The notes under the pieces are model-generated. The model was not told the origin of the DNA, made no database searches, and saw only the letters and a list, made by a program, of their open reading frames with translations. A stretch of 64,000 nt of DNA from Solirubrobacterales bacterium. GTDB taxonomy: Bacteria; Actinomycetota; Thermoleophilia; Solirubrobacterales; Solirubrobacteraceae. Shown piece by piece: positions 7,138 through 18,384 of this stretch. The stretch covers positions 1 through 64,000 of the forward strand of contig JAFAYV010000025.1 of the NCBI GenBank assembly GCA_019240115.1, written 5' to 3'. The translations under genes were made by a program, and so were the position numbers. Within the stretch, counting starts at the first letter, position 1. Every line of letters starts with the position of its first letter.

Positions 7138-9906
7138 ATGGCAGACGCGACGGAAACCCAGAAATCGTCGACGCGCGGCAACGGCGCGCGAGGCGACGAG
7201 GATCGGCGCCCGGAGGCGGCCGTCGACGCGACCGGCGACGGCGCCCCGCCCTCCGAGACCGACGCCGACGCGGTCGAGACCAGCGAGTGGCTCGAGGCGC
7301 TCGATGCCGTCGTGGCCAACGACGGCGCCGACCGCGCCCGCGATCTGCTGACGCGCATCATCGAGCGCGCGCAGCACAAGGGCACCGGGCCCGTCGCGAG
7401 CCTGAACACGCCGTACGTCAACACCATTCCCGCCGACCGTGAGCCCGAGTTCCCGGGCGATCCGGCAGTCGAGCGCCGGCTGCGCTCGATCGTGCGCTGG
7501 AACGCGATCGCGATCGTCGTGCGCGCCAACAGGCTCTCGTCCGAGCTCGGCGGCCACATCGCGAGCTTCCAGTCGCTGGCCACGCTGTACGAGGTTGGCT
7601 ACAACCACTTCTGGCACGCGCCGTCGCAGGACCACGGCGGCGACCTCGTCTACTTCCAGGGCCACTCTTCGCCGGGCAACTACGCGCGCGCGTACCTCGA
7701 GGGCCGCTTGACCGAGGAGCAACTGGACAACTTCCGCCAGGAGGTGGACGGCGACGGGCTCTCCTCGTATCCGCACCCGTGGCTGATGCCCGACTTCTGG
7801 CAGTTCCCGACGGTGTCGCTGGGGATCGGTGCGATCACCTCGCTCTACCAGGCGCGATTCATGAAGTACCTGCAGGCTCGCGGGATGGCCGACACCGCGC
7901 AGCGCAAGGTGTGGGCGTTCCTCGGTGACGGCGAGATGGACGAGCCCGAGTCGATGGGCTCGATCGGGCTCGCTGGGCGCGAGCGTCTGGACAACCTCAT
8001 CTGGGTGGTCAACTGCAACCTGCAGCGCCTCGACGGCCCCGTCCGCGGCAACGGCAAGATCATCCAGGAGCTCGAGTCCGACTTCCGCGGCGCCGGCTGG
8101 AACGTCATCAAGGTGATCTGGGGCAGTCGCTGGGATCCGCTGCTCGCCGACGACGTCGACGGCGCGCTCGAGCAGGTCATGGAGGAATGCATCGACGGCG
8201 ACTATCAGACGTTCAAGTCCCGCGACGGCGCCTTCGTGCGCGAGCACTTCTTCGGGCGTGATTCGCGCTGCCTGGAGCGGGTGCAGGACATGACCGACGA
8301 CGAGATCTGGCTGCTCAACCGCGGCGGCCACGACCAGCAGAAGGTCTACGCCGCCTACGACGCGGCGATCCAGCACACCGGCTCGCCGACGGTCATCCTC
8401 GCCAAGACGATCAAGGGCTACGGCATGGGGGTCTCGGGCGAGGGCCAGATGATCACCCACCAGGCCAAGAAGATGACCGAGGAGGCGCTGCTCGCCTTCC
8501 GCGATCGCTTCGAGCTGCCGCTGAGCGACGACCAGGTCCGCGCCGCCGAGTACTACAAGCCCTCCGACGACTCGCCGGAGATGCAGCTGCTGCGCGAGCG
8601 GCGCGAAGCCCTGGGCGGCTCGATGCCGGTCCGCCGCCGCCGCGCGGACGCGCTGAAGGCCCCCGACCTCTCGCTGTTCGACCCCCAGCTGCAGGGCACC
8701 GGGGAGCGTGAGAACTCGACCACGATGGCGTTCGTCCGGGTCTTGGCGGCGCTGCTGCGCGACAAGCAGCTCGGCCGTCACATCGTCCCGATCATCCCCG
8801 ACGAGTCGCGGACGTTCGGCATGGAGGGCCTGTTCCGCCAGGTCGGGATCTATTCCCCGGTCGGCCAGCTCTACCAGCCCCAGGACTCCGAGCAGCTGAT
8901 GTTCTACAAGGAGGACGAGCACGGGCAGATCCTCGAGGAGGGGATCACCGAGGCGGGCTCGATCTCCTCGTTCGTCGCCGCGGGCACGTCGTACAGCACC
9001 CACGCGGTCCCGATGGTCCCGTTCTACATCTACTACTCGATGTTCGGCTATCAGCGCGTCGGCGACCTCGTCTGGGCCGCCGGCGACACCCGCACCCGCG
9101 GCTTCATGCTCGGCGGCACCGCGGGGCGCACGACGCTGAACGGCGAGGGGCTGCAGCACGAGGACGGCCACAGCCACCTCCTGTTCTCGGTCGTGCCCAA
9201 CTGCCGGGCGTACGACCCGGCGTTCGGCTACGAGCTCGCGGTCGTCGTCCAGGACGGCCTGCACCGGATGCTCGACGAGCAGGAGGACGTCTTCTACTAC
9301 GTCACCCTGATGAACGAGAACTATCACCATCCCCCGATGCCCAAGGGCGCGCAGGAGGGCATCCTGCGCGGCATGTATCAGCTGCGCGAGGCGCCGAAGC
9401 GCACGCGTAAGCCGGTCGTCCAGCTGCTGGGCTCGGGCACGATCCTCAACGAGGTGATCGCCGCCGCCGACCTGCTCGCCGACGACTTCGGCGTGCTCAG
9501 CGACGTGTGGAGCGTGACCTCGTTCTCGGAGCTGCGGCGTGACGGGCTCGCGGTCGAGCGCCACAACATGCTGCATCCGAAGGACAAGCCGCGGCAGGCG
9601 TACGTCTCCGAGCAGCTCTCGGAACGGCGCGGTCCGGTGGTGGCGTCGACAGACTATCTGCGCGCGGTGCCCGACCAGATCCGCCAGTGGGTCCCGGGCC
9701 GCTATCGCACGCTGGGCACCGACGGCTACGGGCGCAGCGACTCGCGTAAGGCGCTGAGGCGCTTCTTCGAGGTCGACCGCTACTACGTGACGGTGGCCGC
9801 GCTGTCGGAGCTGGCGGCCGCGGGCACGATCGACGCCGACGTGGTCGCCGAGGCGATCGCCTCGTACGAGATCGACGCCGACGCGCCGATGCCGACGACG
9901 GTATGA
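7138..9906 (+). CDS. aceE: pyruvate dehydrogenase E1 component, homodimeric type
   Basis: Decarboxylates pyruvate with thiamine diphosphate and acetylates the E2 lipoyl group. 922 residues, a little longer than E. coli AceE because of a disordered acidic N-terminus (about 1-45). Hallmarks: HFWHAPSQDHGGDLVYFQGH near 156-175, ThDP motif from GDGEMDE near 262 to NCNLQ near 292, and the pyrimidine/transketolase-like half from about 500. The start is the ATG at 7138; GGAGG lies about 12 bases ahead and a -10-like TATGAT at 7099-7104 gives a short 5' UTR, unlike the leaderless neighbours. First gene of aceE-aceF-lpd. Confidence 0.97.
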   Translation: MADATETQKSSTRGNGARGDEDRRPEAAVDATGDGAPPSETDADAVETSEWLEALDAVVANDGADRARDLLTRIIERAQHKGTGPVASLNTPYVNTIPADREPEFPGDPAVERRLRSIVRWNAIAIVVRANRLSSELGGHIASFQSLATLYEVGYNHFWHAPSQDHGGDLVYFQGHSSPGNYARAYLEGRLTEEQLDNFRQEVDGDGLSSYPHPWLMPDFWQFPTVSLGIGAITSLYQARFMKYLQARGMADTAQRKVWAFLGDGEMDEPESMGSIGLAGRERLDNLIWVVNCNLQRLDGPVRGNGKIIQELESDFRGAGWNVIKVIWGSRWDPLLADDVDGALEQVMEECIDGDYQTFKSRDGAFVREHFFGRDSRCLERVQDMTDDEIWLLNRGGHDQQKVYAAYDAAIQHTGSPTVILAKTIKGYGMGVSGEGQMITHQAKKMTEEALLAFRDRFELPLSDDQVRAAEYYKPSDDSPEMQLLRERREALGGSMPVRRRRADALKAPDLSLFDPQLQGTGERENSTTMAFVRVLAALLRDKQLGRHIVPIIPDESRTFGMEGLFRQVGIYSPVGQLYQPQDSEQLMFYKEDEHGQILEEGITEAGSISSFVAAGTSYSTHAVPMVPFYIYYSMFGYQRVGDLVWAAGDTRTRGFMLGGTAGRTTLNGEGLQHEDGHSHLLFSVVPNCRAYDPAFGYELAVVVQDGLHRMLDEQEDVFYYVTLMNENYHHPPMPKGAQEGILRGMYQLREAPKRTRKPVVQLLGSGTILNEVIAAADLLADDFGVLSDVWSVTSFSELRRDGLAVERHNMLHPKDKPRQAYVSEQLSERRGPVVASTDYLRAVPDQIRQWVPGRYRTLGTDGYGRSDSRKALRRFFEVDRYYVTVAALSELAAAGTIDADVVAEAIASYEIDADAPMPTTV

Positions 9907-9988
9907 GCAGCCGGACGACTCACGCGACATCGGCTCGGCGAGCCAGCCGGAGTCAGACCCCGCCCACCCTGCCCGATCCGGCAAGACA

Positions 9989-10127
9989 GGATGCCGATAG
10001 CTGGACGATTTGCGGGATGCGCAATCTGGCGAGGCAGCCGGGCGACGCGACGGCCGCCCGATCGAGCGAGCCTGGATGGCGAGCGGGCGGCCCGGTCGCG
10101 GCCGAGCGCGCGCCAGCCGCGAACGCC
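9989..10127. repeat. dispersed repeat R2, copy 2, in the aceE-aceF gap
   Basis: The 241-base gap between aceE and aceF holds no gene. It carries block A (9989-10035, ending CAATCTGGCGAGGC) and block B (10101-10127, GCCGAGCGCGCGCCAG) of the repeat seen at 1161-1240. A weaker, related sequence starts right after aceE at about 9907. Block A can fold as GATTTGCG/CGCAATC. It interrupts the operon and may affect E1:E2 ratio. Confidence 0.6.
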
Positions 10128-10147
10128 AGCCCGCCCAGGGCGAGCGG

Positions 10148-11605
10148 ATGTCAAGCGTGAGCGCCAGCACCGTCCCGGTGCCCGACATCGGGGACTTCTC
10201 CGACGTCCCCATCATCGAGATCCTCGTCTCGGTGGGCGACACCGTCGCCGAGGAGGACCCGCTCGTCACGCTCGAGTCCGATAAGGCGACGATGGACGTC
10301 CCCGCGCCGTTCGCCGGCGAGGTGAAGGAGATCGGGGTCTCAATCGGCGACACCGTCTCCGAGGGCAGCCCGCTGATGACGATCGAGCAGGCCGGCGGCG
10401 ACGATGGCGCCGAGGGCTCCGGAGAGTCGGGCGAGGAGCAGGAGCAGAAGGAGCAGAAGGAGCAGGAGCAGAAGCCGGAGGATCAGGACCAGGACGAGGA
10501 GGAGCAGGAGCAGAAGCAGAAGGATCAGGAGCAGGAGGCTCCTTCGACGTCCGCGCCATCGTCGGCAGAGCCACCGGCGCCCCCGCCATCGCAACCTCCC
10601 CAGGACGCCAACGGCGCGACCTCGGAGACATCGAGCGAGCCCCGCGCCGCCGAGGGTCCGATCTACGCCAGCCCCTCGGCCCGGCGGCTGGCCCGCGAGC
10701 TGCACGTCGCCCTGGAGGGCGCGCGGGGCAGCGGACGCAAGGGCCGGATCACGCCCGACGACGTCCGTGCAATGGCCGAGGGCGACCGACCGGCGGACGG
10801 CGACGGCGACGGCGACGGCACGAGCGCTGAGGCGGCGCCCGCGGCCGCTCCGACCACGGACGACGGCGGGGGCCTGAACCTGCTGGCGTGGCCGCAGGTC
10901 GACTTCGAGCGCTTCGGCGAGGTCGAGCGCCAGCCGCGCAGCCGGATCCAGAAGATCTCAGCGCCGAACCTCGCGCGCAACTGGGTGATGATCCCCCACG
11001 TCACCCACAACGACGAGGCCGACATCACCGATCTGGAGGCCTGGCGCAAGCGCCTGAACGGCGAGCACGAGCGCGAGGGGGTCAAGTTCACGATGGTCAC
11101 ATTCCTCGTCGCCGCCTCCGTGGCCGCGCTGCGGCGGTTTCCGTTCGTCAACGCCTCGCTCGATGGCGAGGAGCTCGTCGTCAAGCACTACTACAACATC
11201 GGCTTCGCCGCCGACACCCCCGGCGGGCTCGTCGTCCCGGTGATCAAGGAGGCCGACCGCAAGGGCCTGAAGGAGATCGCACAGGACCTGACCGAGCTGT
11301 CGGGCAAGGCCCGCGACGGCAAGCTCTCCCGCGAGGACATGAGCGGGGCGACGTTCACGATCTCGTCGCTGGGCGGGATCGGCGGAACCTCGTTCACGCC
11401 GATCATCAACGCGCCCGAGGTGGCGATCCTCGGCGTCACCCGCTCGGCGTTCAAGCCCGTGTGGGACGGCTCGGAGTTCGTCCCGCGCCTGATGGTGCCG
11501 CTGTCACTGTCCTACGACCATCGGGTGATCGACGGCGCTGCCGCCGCCCGGTTCACCGGCTACCTGGGCTCCGTCCTGTCTGACCTGAAGCGAGCGTTGC
11601 TATGA
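10148..11605 (+). CDS. aceF: dihydrolipoamide acetyltransferase, E2 of pyruvate dehydrogenase
   Basis: 485 residues. One lipoyl domain (8-82) with the lipoylated Lys46 in ESDKATM; a highly charged Glu/Gln/Lys linker (about 95-135) followed by Pro-rich sequence; a peripheral subunit-binding domain (about 176-212, SARRLARELHVAL ... GRITPDDV); and the catalytic domain with the active-site motif SYDHRVIDGAAAARF near 455. ATG at 10148 with GAGCGG just upstream; an open frame extends to a TTG at 10010 but only through repeat sequence. The stop overlaps lpd by ATGA. Confidence 0.96.
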   Translation: MSSVSASTVPVPDIGDFSDVPIIEILVSVGDTVAEEDPLVTLESDKATMDVPAPFAGEVKEIGVSIGDTVSEGSPLMTIEQAGGDDGAEGSGESGEEQEQKEQKEQEQKPEDQDQDEEEQEQKQKDQEQEAPSTSAPSSAEPPAPPPSQPPQDANGATSETSSEPRAAEGPIYASPSARRLARELHVALEGARGSGRKGRITPDDVRAMAEGDRPADGDGDGDGTSAEAAPAAAPTTDDGGGLNLLAWPQVDFERFGEVERQPRSRIQKISAPNLARNWVMIPHVTHNDEADITDLEAWRKRLNGEHEREGVKFTMVTFLVAASVAALRRFPFVNASLDGEELVVKHYYNIGFAADTPGGLVVPVIKEADRKGLKEIAQDLTELSGKARDGKLSREDMSGATFTISSLGGIGGTSFTPIINAPEVAILGVTRSAFKPVWDGSEFVPRLMVPLSLSYDHRVIDGAAAARFTGYLGSVLSDLKRALL

Positions 11606-13482
11606 GCGAGGAGATCCGCGTCCCCGACATCGGCGACTTCGACGACGTCCCGATCATCGAGATCCTCGTGTCGGTGGGCGACGAGGTCTCCGAGGAGGAT
11701 CCGCTCGTCACGCTCGAGTCCGACAAGGCCACGATGGACGTCCCCGCGCCGATGGCCGGCACGATCAGTCAGCTGCGGGTGTCGATCGGCGACCGGGTTT
11801 CGGAGGGCAGCGTGCTGCTCACGCTGGATACCGACGGCGCCGGCCCGTCGTCGGACGCCGACGAGGAGGAGACCTCCGACGCGCAGAAGACCTCCGACGA
11901 GCAGAAGACCGCCGACGAGGAGGAGACCTCCGACGCGCAGAAGACCGCCGACGCGCAGAAGACCGCCGACGAGCAGAAGACCGCCGACGAGCAGAAGACG
12001 TCTGACGAGCAGGAGACGTCCGACGAGCCCGCCGAGACCACGGCCGTCACGTCCGAGCCACCGCCGACCGACGACGACGACGGCGGAGAGCGCGACGCCC
12101 AGGTGGTCGTGCTCGGCTCCGGTCCCGGCGGCTACACGGCCGCGTTCCGCGCCGCCGATCTGGGACTGAAGACGATCCTGATCGAGCGCTACGAGCGTCT
12201 CGGCGGGGTGTGCCTCAACGTCGGCTGCATCCCCTCCAAGGCGCTGCTGCACGCCGCGAAGGTGATCGCCGAGGCCGACGCACTGTCCGAGCACGGGGTC
12301 AGCTTCGGGCCGCCGAAGATCGACATCGGCAAGCTGATCGAGTTCAAGGACTCGGTCGTCGACAGACTGACCGGCGGCCTCGACGGCCTCGCCAAGCAGC
12401 GCCAGGTCGAGGTCGTCCACGGCGAAGCTCGGTTCACCGGCGCCCATAGCCTGCAGGTCGCAGACCGCGAGATCAGCTTCGAGAACTGCATCATCGCCGC
12501 CGGCTCGCAGGCGGCGATGATCCCCGACCTGCCCGACGACCCTCGCATCGTCGACTCGACCGGCGCGCTGTCGCCGACCTCGATCCCCGGCCGGATGCTC
12601 GTCGTCGGCGGCGGGATCATCGGTCTGGAGATGGCGTGCGTCTACGACGCGCTCGGCTCCAGAGTGACCGTCGTCGAGATGCTCGACCACCTCATGGACG
12701 GCGCCGACCCCGACCTCGTGCGCCCGCTGGCCAAGCGGATCGGCGCCCGCTACGACGACGTGCTGCTCGACACCCGCGTCGAGTCGATGAAGGCCCAGAA
12801 GAATGGGCTGAAGGTCGAGATCAGCGGCGTCGGCGCCAAGCTGTACGACAACGTGCTGATCGCCGTCGGCCGGGTGCCCAACGGCCAGGCGATCGCCGCC
12901 ACCGCCGCCGGCGTGAAAGTCGACGAGCGCGGATTCATCGCCGTCGACGAGCGCCAGCGCACGAACGTGTCCCACATCTACGCGATCGGCGACATCGTCG
13001 GGCCGCCGCTGCTCGCCCACAAGGCGACGCACGAGGCCAAGGTCGCCGCCGAGGTGATCGCCGGCCACGACGTCGCCTTCGACGCGCGCACGATCCCGGC
13101 GGTCGCCTACACCGACCCCGAGATCGCGTGGATGGGCCTGACCGAGACCGCCGCCAAGGCCGACGGAATCGAGTTTGAGAAGCAGAGCTTCCCGTGGGCG
13201 GCATCCGGACGCGCGCTCGGCCTCGGCCGCGGCGAGGGAATGACCAAGCTCCTCGTCGAGCCCGAGTCGCGACGCGTGCTCGGCTGCGGGATCGTCGGCG
13301 TCGACGCCGGCGACCTCATCTCCGAGGCCGTGCTCGCGCTCGAGATGGGAGCGGACGCCGAGGACATCGCGCTCACGGTGCACCCCCACCCGACGCTGTC
13401 GGAGACGTTCGCGTTCTCGGGCGAGCTCGCCGATGGGTCGATCACCGACCTGATGCCGCCGCGCCAGCCCGCCAAGGGGTGA
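11602..13482 (+). CDS. lpd: dihydrolipoamide dehydrogenase with N-terminal lipoyl domain, E3
   Basis: 626 residues against about 470 for ordinary E3: residues 1-80 are a lipoyl domain (Lys42 in ESDKATM, nearly identical to that of E2), residues 91-145 a hexapeptide-repeat linker, and the rest a full flavoprotein. FAD motif GSGPGGYTAAF near 173, redox-active disulfide GGVCLNVGCIPSK near 201-213, NAD motif GGGIIGLEMACVY near 335, catalytic HPHPTLSE near 594. Reoxidises E2 lipoamide with NAD+. ATGA overlap with aceF; ends in a shared terminator with the next, convergent gene. Confidence 0.96.
   Translation: MSEEIRVPDIGDFDDVPIIEILVSVGDEVSEEDPLVTLESDKATMDVPAPMAGTISQLRVSIGDRVSEGSVLLTLDTDGAGPSSDADEEETSDAQKTSDEQKTADEEETSDAQKTADAQKTADEQKTADEQKTSDEQETSDEPAETTAVTSEPPPTDDDDGGERDAQVVVLGSGPGGYTAAFRAADLGLKTILIERYERLGGVCLNVGCIPSKALLHAAKVIAEADALSEHGVSFGPPKIDIGKLIEFKDSVVDRLTGGLDGLAKQRQVEVVHGEARFTGAHSLQVADREISFENCIIAAGSQAAMIPDLPDDPRIVDSTGALSPTSIPGRMLVVGGGIIGLEMACVYDALGSRVTVVEMLDHLMDGADPDLVRPLAKRIGARYDDVLLDTRVESMKAQKNGLKVEISGVGAKLYDNVLIAVGRVPNGQAIAATAAGVKVDERGFIAVDERQRTNVSHIYAIGDIVGPPLLAHKATHEAKVAAEVIAGHDVAFDARTIPAVAYTDPEIAWMGLTETAAKADGIEFEKQSFPWAASGRALGLGRGEGMTKLLVEPESRRVLGCGIVGVDAGDLISEAVLALEMGADAEDIALTVHPHPTLSETFAFSGELADGSITDLMPPRQPAKG
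11872..12027 (+). repeat. coding minisatellite in lpd, 18 bp units
   Basis: About nine tandem 18-base units encode hexapeptides of the type T-(S/A)-D-(A/E)-(Q/E)-(K/E). They make the hinge between the lipoyl domain and the FAD domain of E3. Units differ mainly by ACCTCC/ACCGCC and GCG/GAG codons. Confidence 0.85.
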
Positions 13483-13490
13483 CCCGAAGG

Positions 13491-13511
13491 CCGGCGCGAT
13501 CAGCGCGCCGG
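13491..13511. terminator. bidirectional hairpin between convergent genes
   Basis: CCGGCGCG and CGCGCCGG form a perfect 8-base-pair stem with a five-base loop, in the 31-base gap between the stops of lpd and the minus-strand gene at 13514. No T-tract. Confidence 0.6.
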
Positions 13512-13513
13512 GG

Positions 13514-13927
13514 TCAGTCGCGGCGCAGCCGGCGGACGATGACCACCGCCAGGGTGGCCACCGCGGCCACCCCCACGGCACCCGCCGCCCAGGTCTTCCA
13601 CGACGGCCCGCCCGCGTTCGCCTCGCCCGCCGTCAGCGGGACCGACGGCATCGTGAACTCCTCGGCGGCATGCCCGTCGTGGGCCTCGCCGATGCCGCTG
13701 GGCTCGCCGGGATCGTCGGGGAGCGCCACCGGGCCGTGCTCGTGCGAGAGCGTCGGATCCTCGGCGGGCACGGCGAACTCCTCGGCGGCGAGCACGTCGT
13801 GCGCTTCCTCGACGTGCAGCCCGGGGTCGGGCGCGGGCACGGCGAACTCCTCGGCGGCGAGCACGTCGTGCGCCTCCTCGTCGGTGCGGACGAGCCAGTT
13901 CGATAGCCCGGACAGCCAGTTCAGCAT
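13514..13927 (-). CDS. small repeat-containing tail-anchored protein (137 aa)
   Basis: Starts MLNWLSGLSNWLV. It then carries two near-identical 23-residue units built on EEAHDVLAAEEFAVPA-x-DP and a degenerate third (GEAHDGHAAEEFTMP), and ends in one membrane helix (WAAGAVGVAAVATLAVVIV) followed by RRLRRD, so it is probably tail-anchored with the acidic repeats on the opposite side. The ATG at 13927 is chosen because upstream codons to 14047 show no conserved pattern and enter the lon promoter. I do not recognise a named family. Divergent from lon. Confidence 0.65.
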   Translation of the reverse strand: MLNWLSGLSNWLVRTDEEAHDVLAAEEFAVPAPDPGLHVEEAHDVLAAEEFAVPAEDPTLSHEHGPVALPDDPGEPSGIGEAHDGHAAEEFTMPSVPLTAGEANAGGPSWKTWAAGAVGVAAVATLAVVIVRRLRRD

Positions 13928-14084
13928 CACGGTGAATGTTCCCAGAAATGGCCCGCAAACACGAGCCTTTCGCGCGTGGACTGATAATCTTAGTCTGTTC
14001 GACTGAGATCGTCGCCCACCGCCCGGGTGGGCGATGGTATCCTTCACTTATTGCTGGTAAGCACCTAGTGAAAGTGAAGCCTTG
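13928..14084. promoter_or_regulatory. lon promoter region with 8-bp inverted repeat
   Basis: An AT-richer gap. CTTCACTT (14042-14049) and AAGTGAAG (14072-14079) are a perfect inverted repeat with a 22-base spacer; a -10-like TATCCT overlaps the first arm. Further upstream are GATAAT and TAATCT around 13982-13990. It matches neither the CIRCE nor the HAIR heat-shock operators I know. Possible operator or 5' UTR hairpin of lon. Confidence 0.45.
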
Positions 14085-16367
<2,283 letters not shown>

Positions 16368-16379
16368 CGCTGCGTCTCG

Positions 16380-16860
16380 GTTCCCGCCCGGCCGTCCGGA
16401 TGGTGGCCGGGCGGCGGGCGGCCCGGCGGCGGACGGCCGGGCGGCGGACGGCCGGGCGGCGGGCTGAGACGCGATCCCGCCCGGCGCAGCGCGTTCGCTG
16501 GGGCGCGGCGCGGCACCGGGGTATCGGCGACACAAGCTGCGCCGTTCGGGACGCGTCCAGCCCGCCCCCGCCCGGGCCCGGGACATCCGGGGCACCGGCG
16601 CTGGGGGGCGGCGGGGCGCGTGGCGGTCGCCGGCAGCGCCCTTGTTTCGCTGGCTCCCTGGCTCGGTGCCGCGCCCTGAACGCGGGCGCTGCCCGGTGAC
16701 CGACGACGTGCGCTGCCGTCCGGAGCGCGGCGCCCTCGCCACGCGCGCTGCCGTCCGGAGCGCGGCGCCCTCGCCCCGCGGGCGGCCGCGGTGACCTGCC
16801 CAGGCGCGGCGGCGCCCTCGCCACGCGCGCTGCCGTACACGCGCGCTGGCGTCCGATACG
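16380..16860. repeat. gene-free repeat region: GC tandem, repeat R3 copy A, 35-bp tandem
   Basis: The 526-base gap after lon contains no convincing gene. 16400-16465 is a 15-base tandem of GCGGCGGACGGCCGG type. 16478-16700 is repeat R3, sharing with 44121-44463 the motifs GGCGCAGCGCGT, GCGGCACCGGGG and ACACAAGCTGCGCCG, with inverted arms at 16518-16536 and 16641-16658. 16710-16779 is a 35-base tandem of GCGCTGCCGTCCGGAGC type, with a partial unit near 16806-16840. Confidence 0.7.
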
Positions 16861-16893
16861 TCCTCTGCGGCCCTGGCGGGGTAGGTTGGGGGT

Positions 16894-18363
16894 ATGAGCA
16901 CGATCACCGCATCCCAAGAGCAGGACGTCGTCGACCGCGTCCCCAAGCAGCTGTACATCGGCGGGCAGTGGCGCGATGGCGCGAAGGGCACGCTCGTCGT
17001 CGAGGATCCCTCGACCGGCGAGCCGCTGTGCGAGGTCGCCGACGCCTCGGTCGACGAGGCCCGGGCCGCGCTCGACGCGGCGGTCGACGCGGGTCCCGAG
17101 TTCGCCGCCATGGCGCCGCGGGATCGCGGCGAGATCCTCCGCCGCGCATTCGAGGCGATCACCGAGCGTCAGGACGAGCTGGCGGTGCTGATGACTCTCG
17201 AGATGGGCAAGACGATCGCCGAGTCGAGCGCCGAGATCAGCTATGCCGCCGAGTTCTTCCGCTGGTTCTCCGAGGAGGCGGTGCGGATCGACGGCCGCTA
17301 CGGCGTCGCCGCCAACGGCGCGAGCCGGGTGCTGACGATGAAGCAGCCGGTCGGGCCCTGCCTGATGATCACCCCCTGGAACTTCCCGCTGGCGATGGGC
17401 ACCCGGAAGATCGGCCCCGCGGTCGCCGCCGGCTGCACGATGGTCGTCAAGCCCGCGAAGCAGACGCCCCTGTCGATGCTCGCGCTCGCGAGCATCCTCG
17501 AGGAGGCGGGCCTGCCGGGCGGGGTGCTCAACCTCGTCACCGCGTCGTCGGCCGGCGAGACGACCAGGCCGCTCATCTCCGACCGGCGCCTGCGCAAGCT
17601 GTCCTTCACCGGCTCCACCGAGGTCGGGCGCCAGCTGATGGCCCAGTCCTCCGACGGGCTGTTGCGCCTGTCGATGGAGCTCGGGGGCAACGCGCCCTTC
17701 CTCGTGTTCGAGGACGCCGACGTCGACGCCGCCGTCGAGGGCGCCATGCTCGCCAAGATGCGCAACATCGGCGAGGCCTGCACCGCGGCGAACCGCTTCC
17801 ACATCGCCGGCGCGGTCGCCGACGAGTTCGCGGCCAAGCTCGCCGACAAGATGGGCGCGCTGACGCTCGGCCGCGGCGTGCAGGACGGCGTCGACGTCGG
17901 CCCCCTGATCGACGACGCCCAGCGCACCAAGGTCACCGACCTCGTCTCCGACGCGATCGGCCGCGGCGCCCACGCCGTCGTCGGCGGCCAGGCCCGCGAG
18001 GGCGCCGGCTACTTCTACAACCCGACCGTGCTGACCGACGTCCCCGGCGACGCCGAGCTGCGTCAGGAGGAGATCTTCGGCCCGGTCGCCCCGGTGTTTG
18101 GCTTCGCCGACGAGGACGAGGCGATCGCCGCCGCCAACGACACCGAGTACGGCCTCGTCGCCTACGTCTACACCTCCAACCTCAAGCGCGCCCTGCGCGT
18201 CTGCGAGAAGCTCGAGACGGGCATGATCGGACTCAACCAGGGCATGGTGTCCAACGCCGGGGCCCCGTTCGGCGGGGTCAAAGCCTCGGGCTTCGGCCGC
18301 GAGGGCGGCTACGAGGGCATCGAGGAGTATCTCGAGACCAAGTACGTCGCCGTCAACCTGTGA
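16894..18363 (+). CDS. NAD(P)+-dependent aldehyde dehydrogenase, succinate-semialdehyde dehydrogenase type
   Basis: 489 residues. Conserved ALDH features: MITPWNFPLAMGTRKIGPA near 158 (cofactor-binding Asn and Trp), FTGSTEVGRQL near 235, general base Glu in MELGGNAPF near 262, catalytic Cys in NIGEACTAANRF near 294, and EEIFGPVAPVF near 392. The GEACTAANR context resembles GabD-type succinate-semialdehyde dehydrogenases, but related aldehydes cannot be excluded. Predicted leaderless: TAGGTT at 16882-16887, six bases before the ATG. Convergent with the poxB operon. Confidence 0.88.
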   Translation: MSTITASQEQDVVDRVPKQLYIGGQWRDGAKGTLVVEDPSTGEPLCEVADASVDEARAALDAAVDAGPEFAAMAPRDRGEILRRAFEAITERQDELAVLMTLEMGKTIAESSAEISYAAEFFRWFSEEAVRIDGRYGVAANGASRVLTMKQPVGPCLMITPWNFPLAMGTRKIGPAVAAGCTMVVKPAKQTPLSMLALASILEEAGLPGGVLNLVTASSAGETTRPLISDRRLRKLSFTGSTEVGRQLMAQSSDGLLRLSMELGGNAPFLVFEDADVDAAVEGAMLAKMRNIGEACTAANRFHIAGAVADEFAAKLADKMGALTLGRGVQDGVDVGPLIDDAQRTKVTDLVSDAIGRGAHAVVGGQAREGAGYFYNPTVLTDVPGDAELRQEEIFGPVAPVFGFADEDEAIAAANDTEYGLVAYVYTSNLKRALRVCEKLETGMIGLNQGMVSNAGAPFGGVKASGFGREGGYEGIEEYLETKYVAVNL

Positions 18364-18384
18364 CCGCCCGGGCGGGCGCGCCCG

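Noticed and set aside
10010-10147. N-terminal extension of aceF from TTG 10010
   Set aside because: The added 46 residues come from repeat R2; the lipoyl domain starts normally after the ATG at 10148.
7126-10353. 1075-codon open frame antisense to aceE
   Set aside because: Shadow of the coding strand in high-GC DNA; no family resemblance, and the sense frame is a full AceE.
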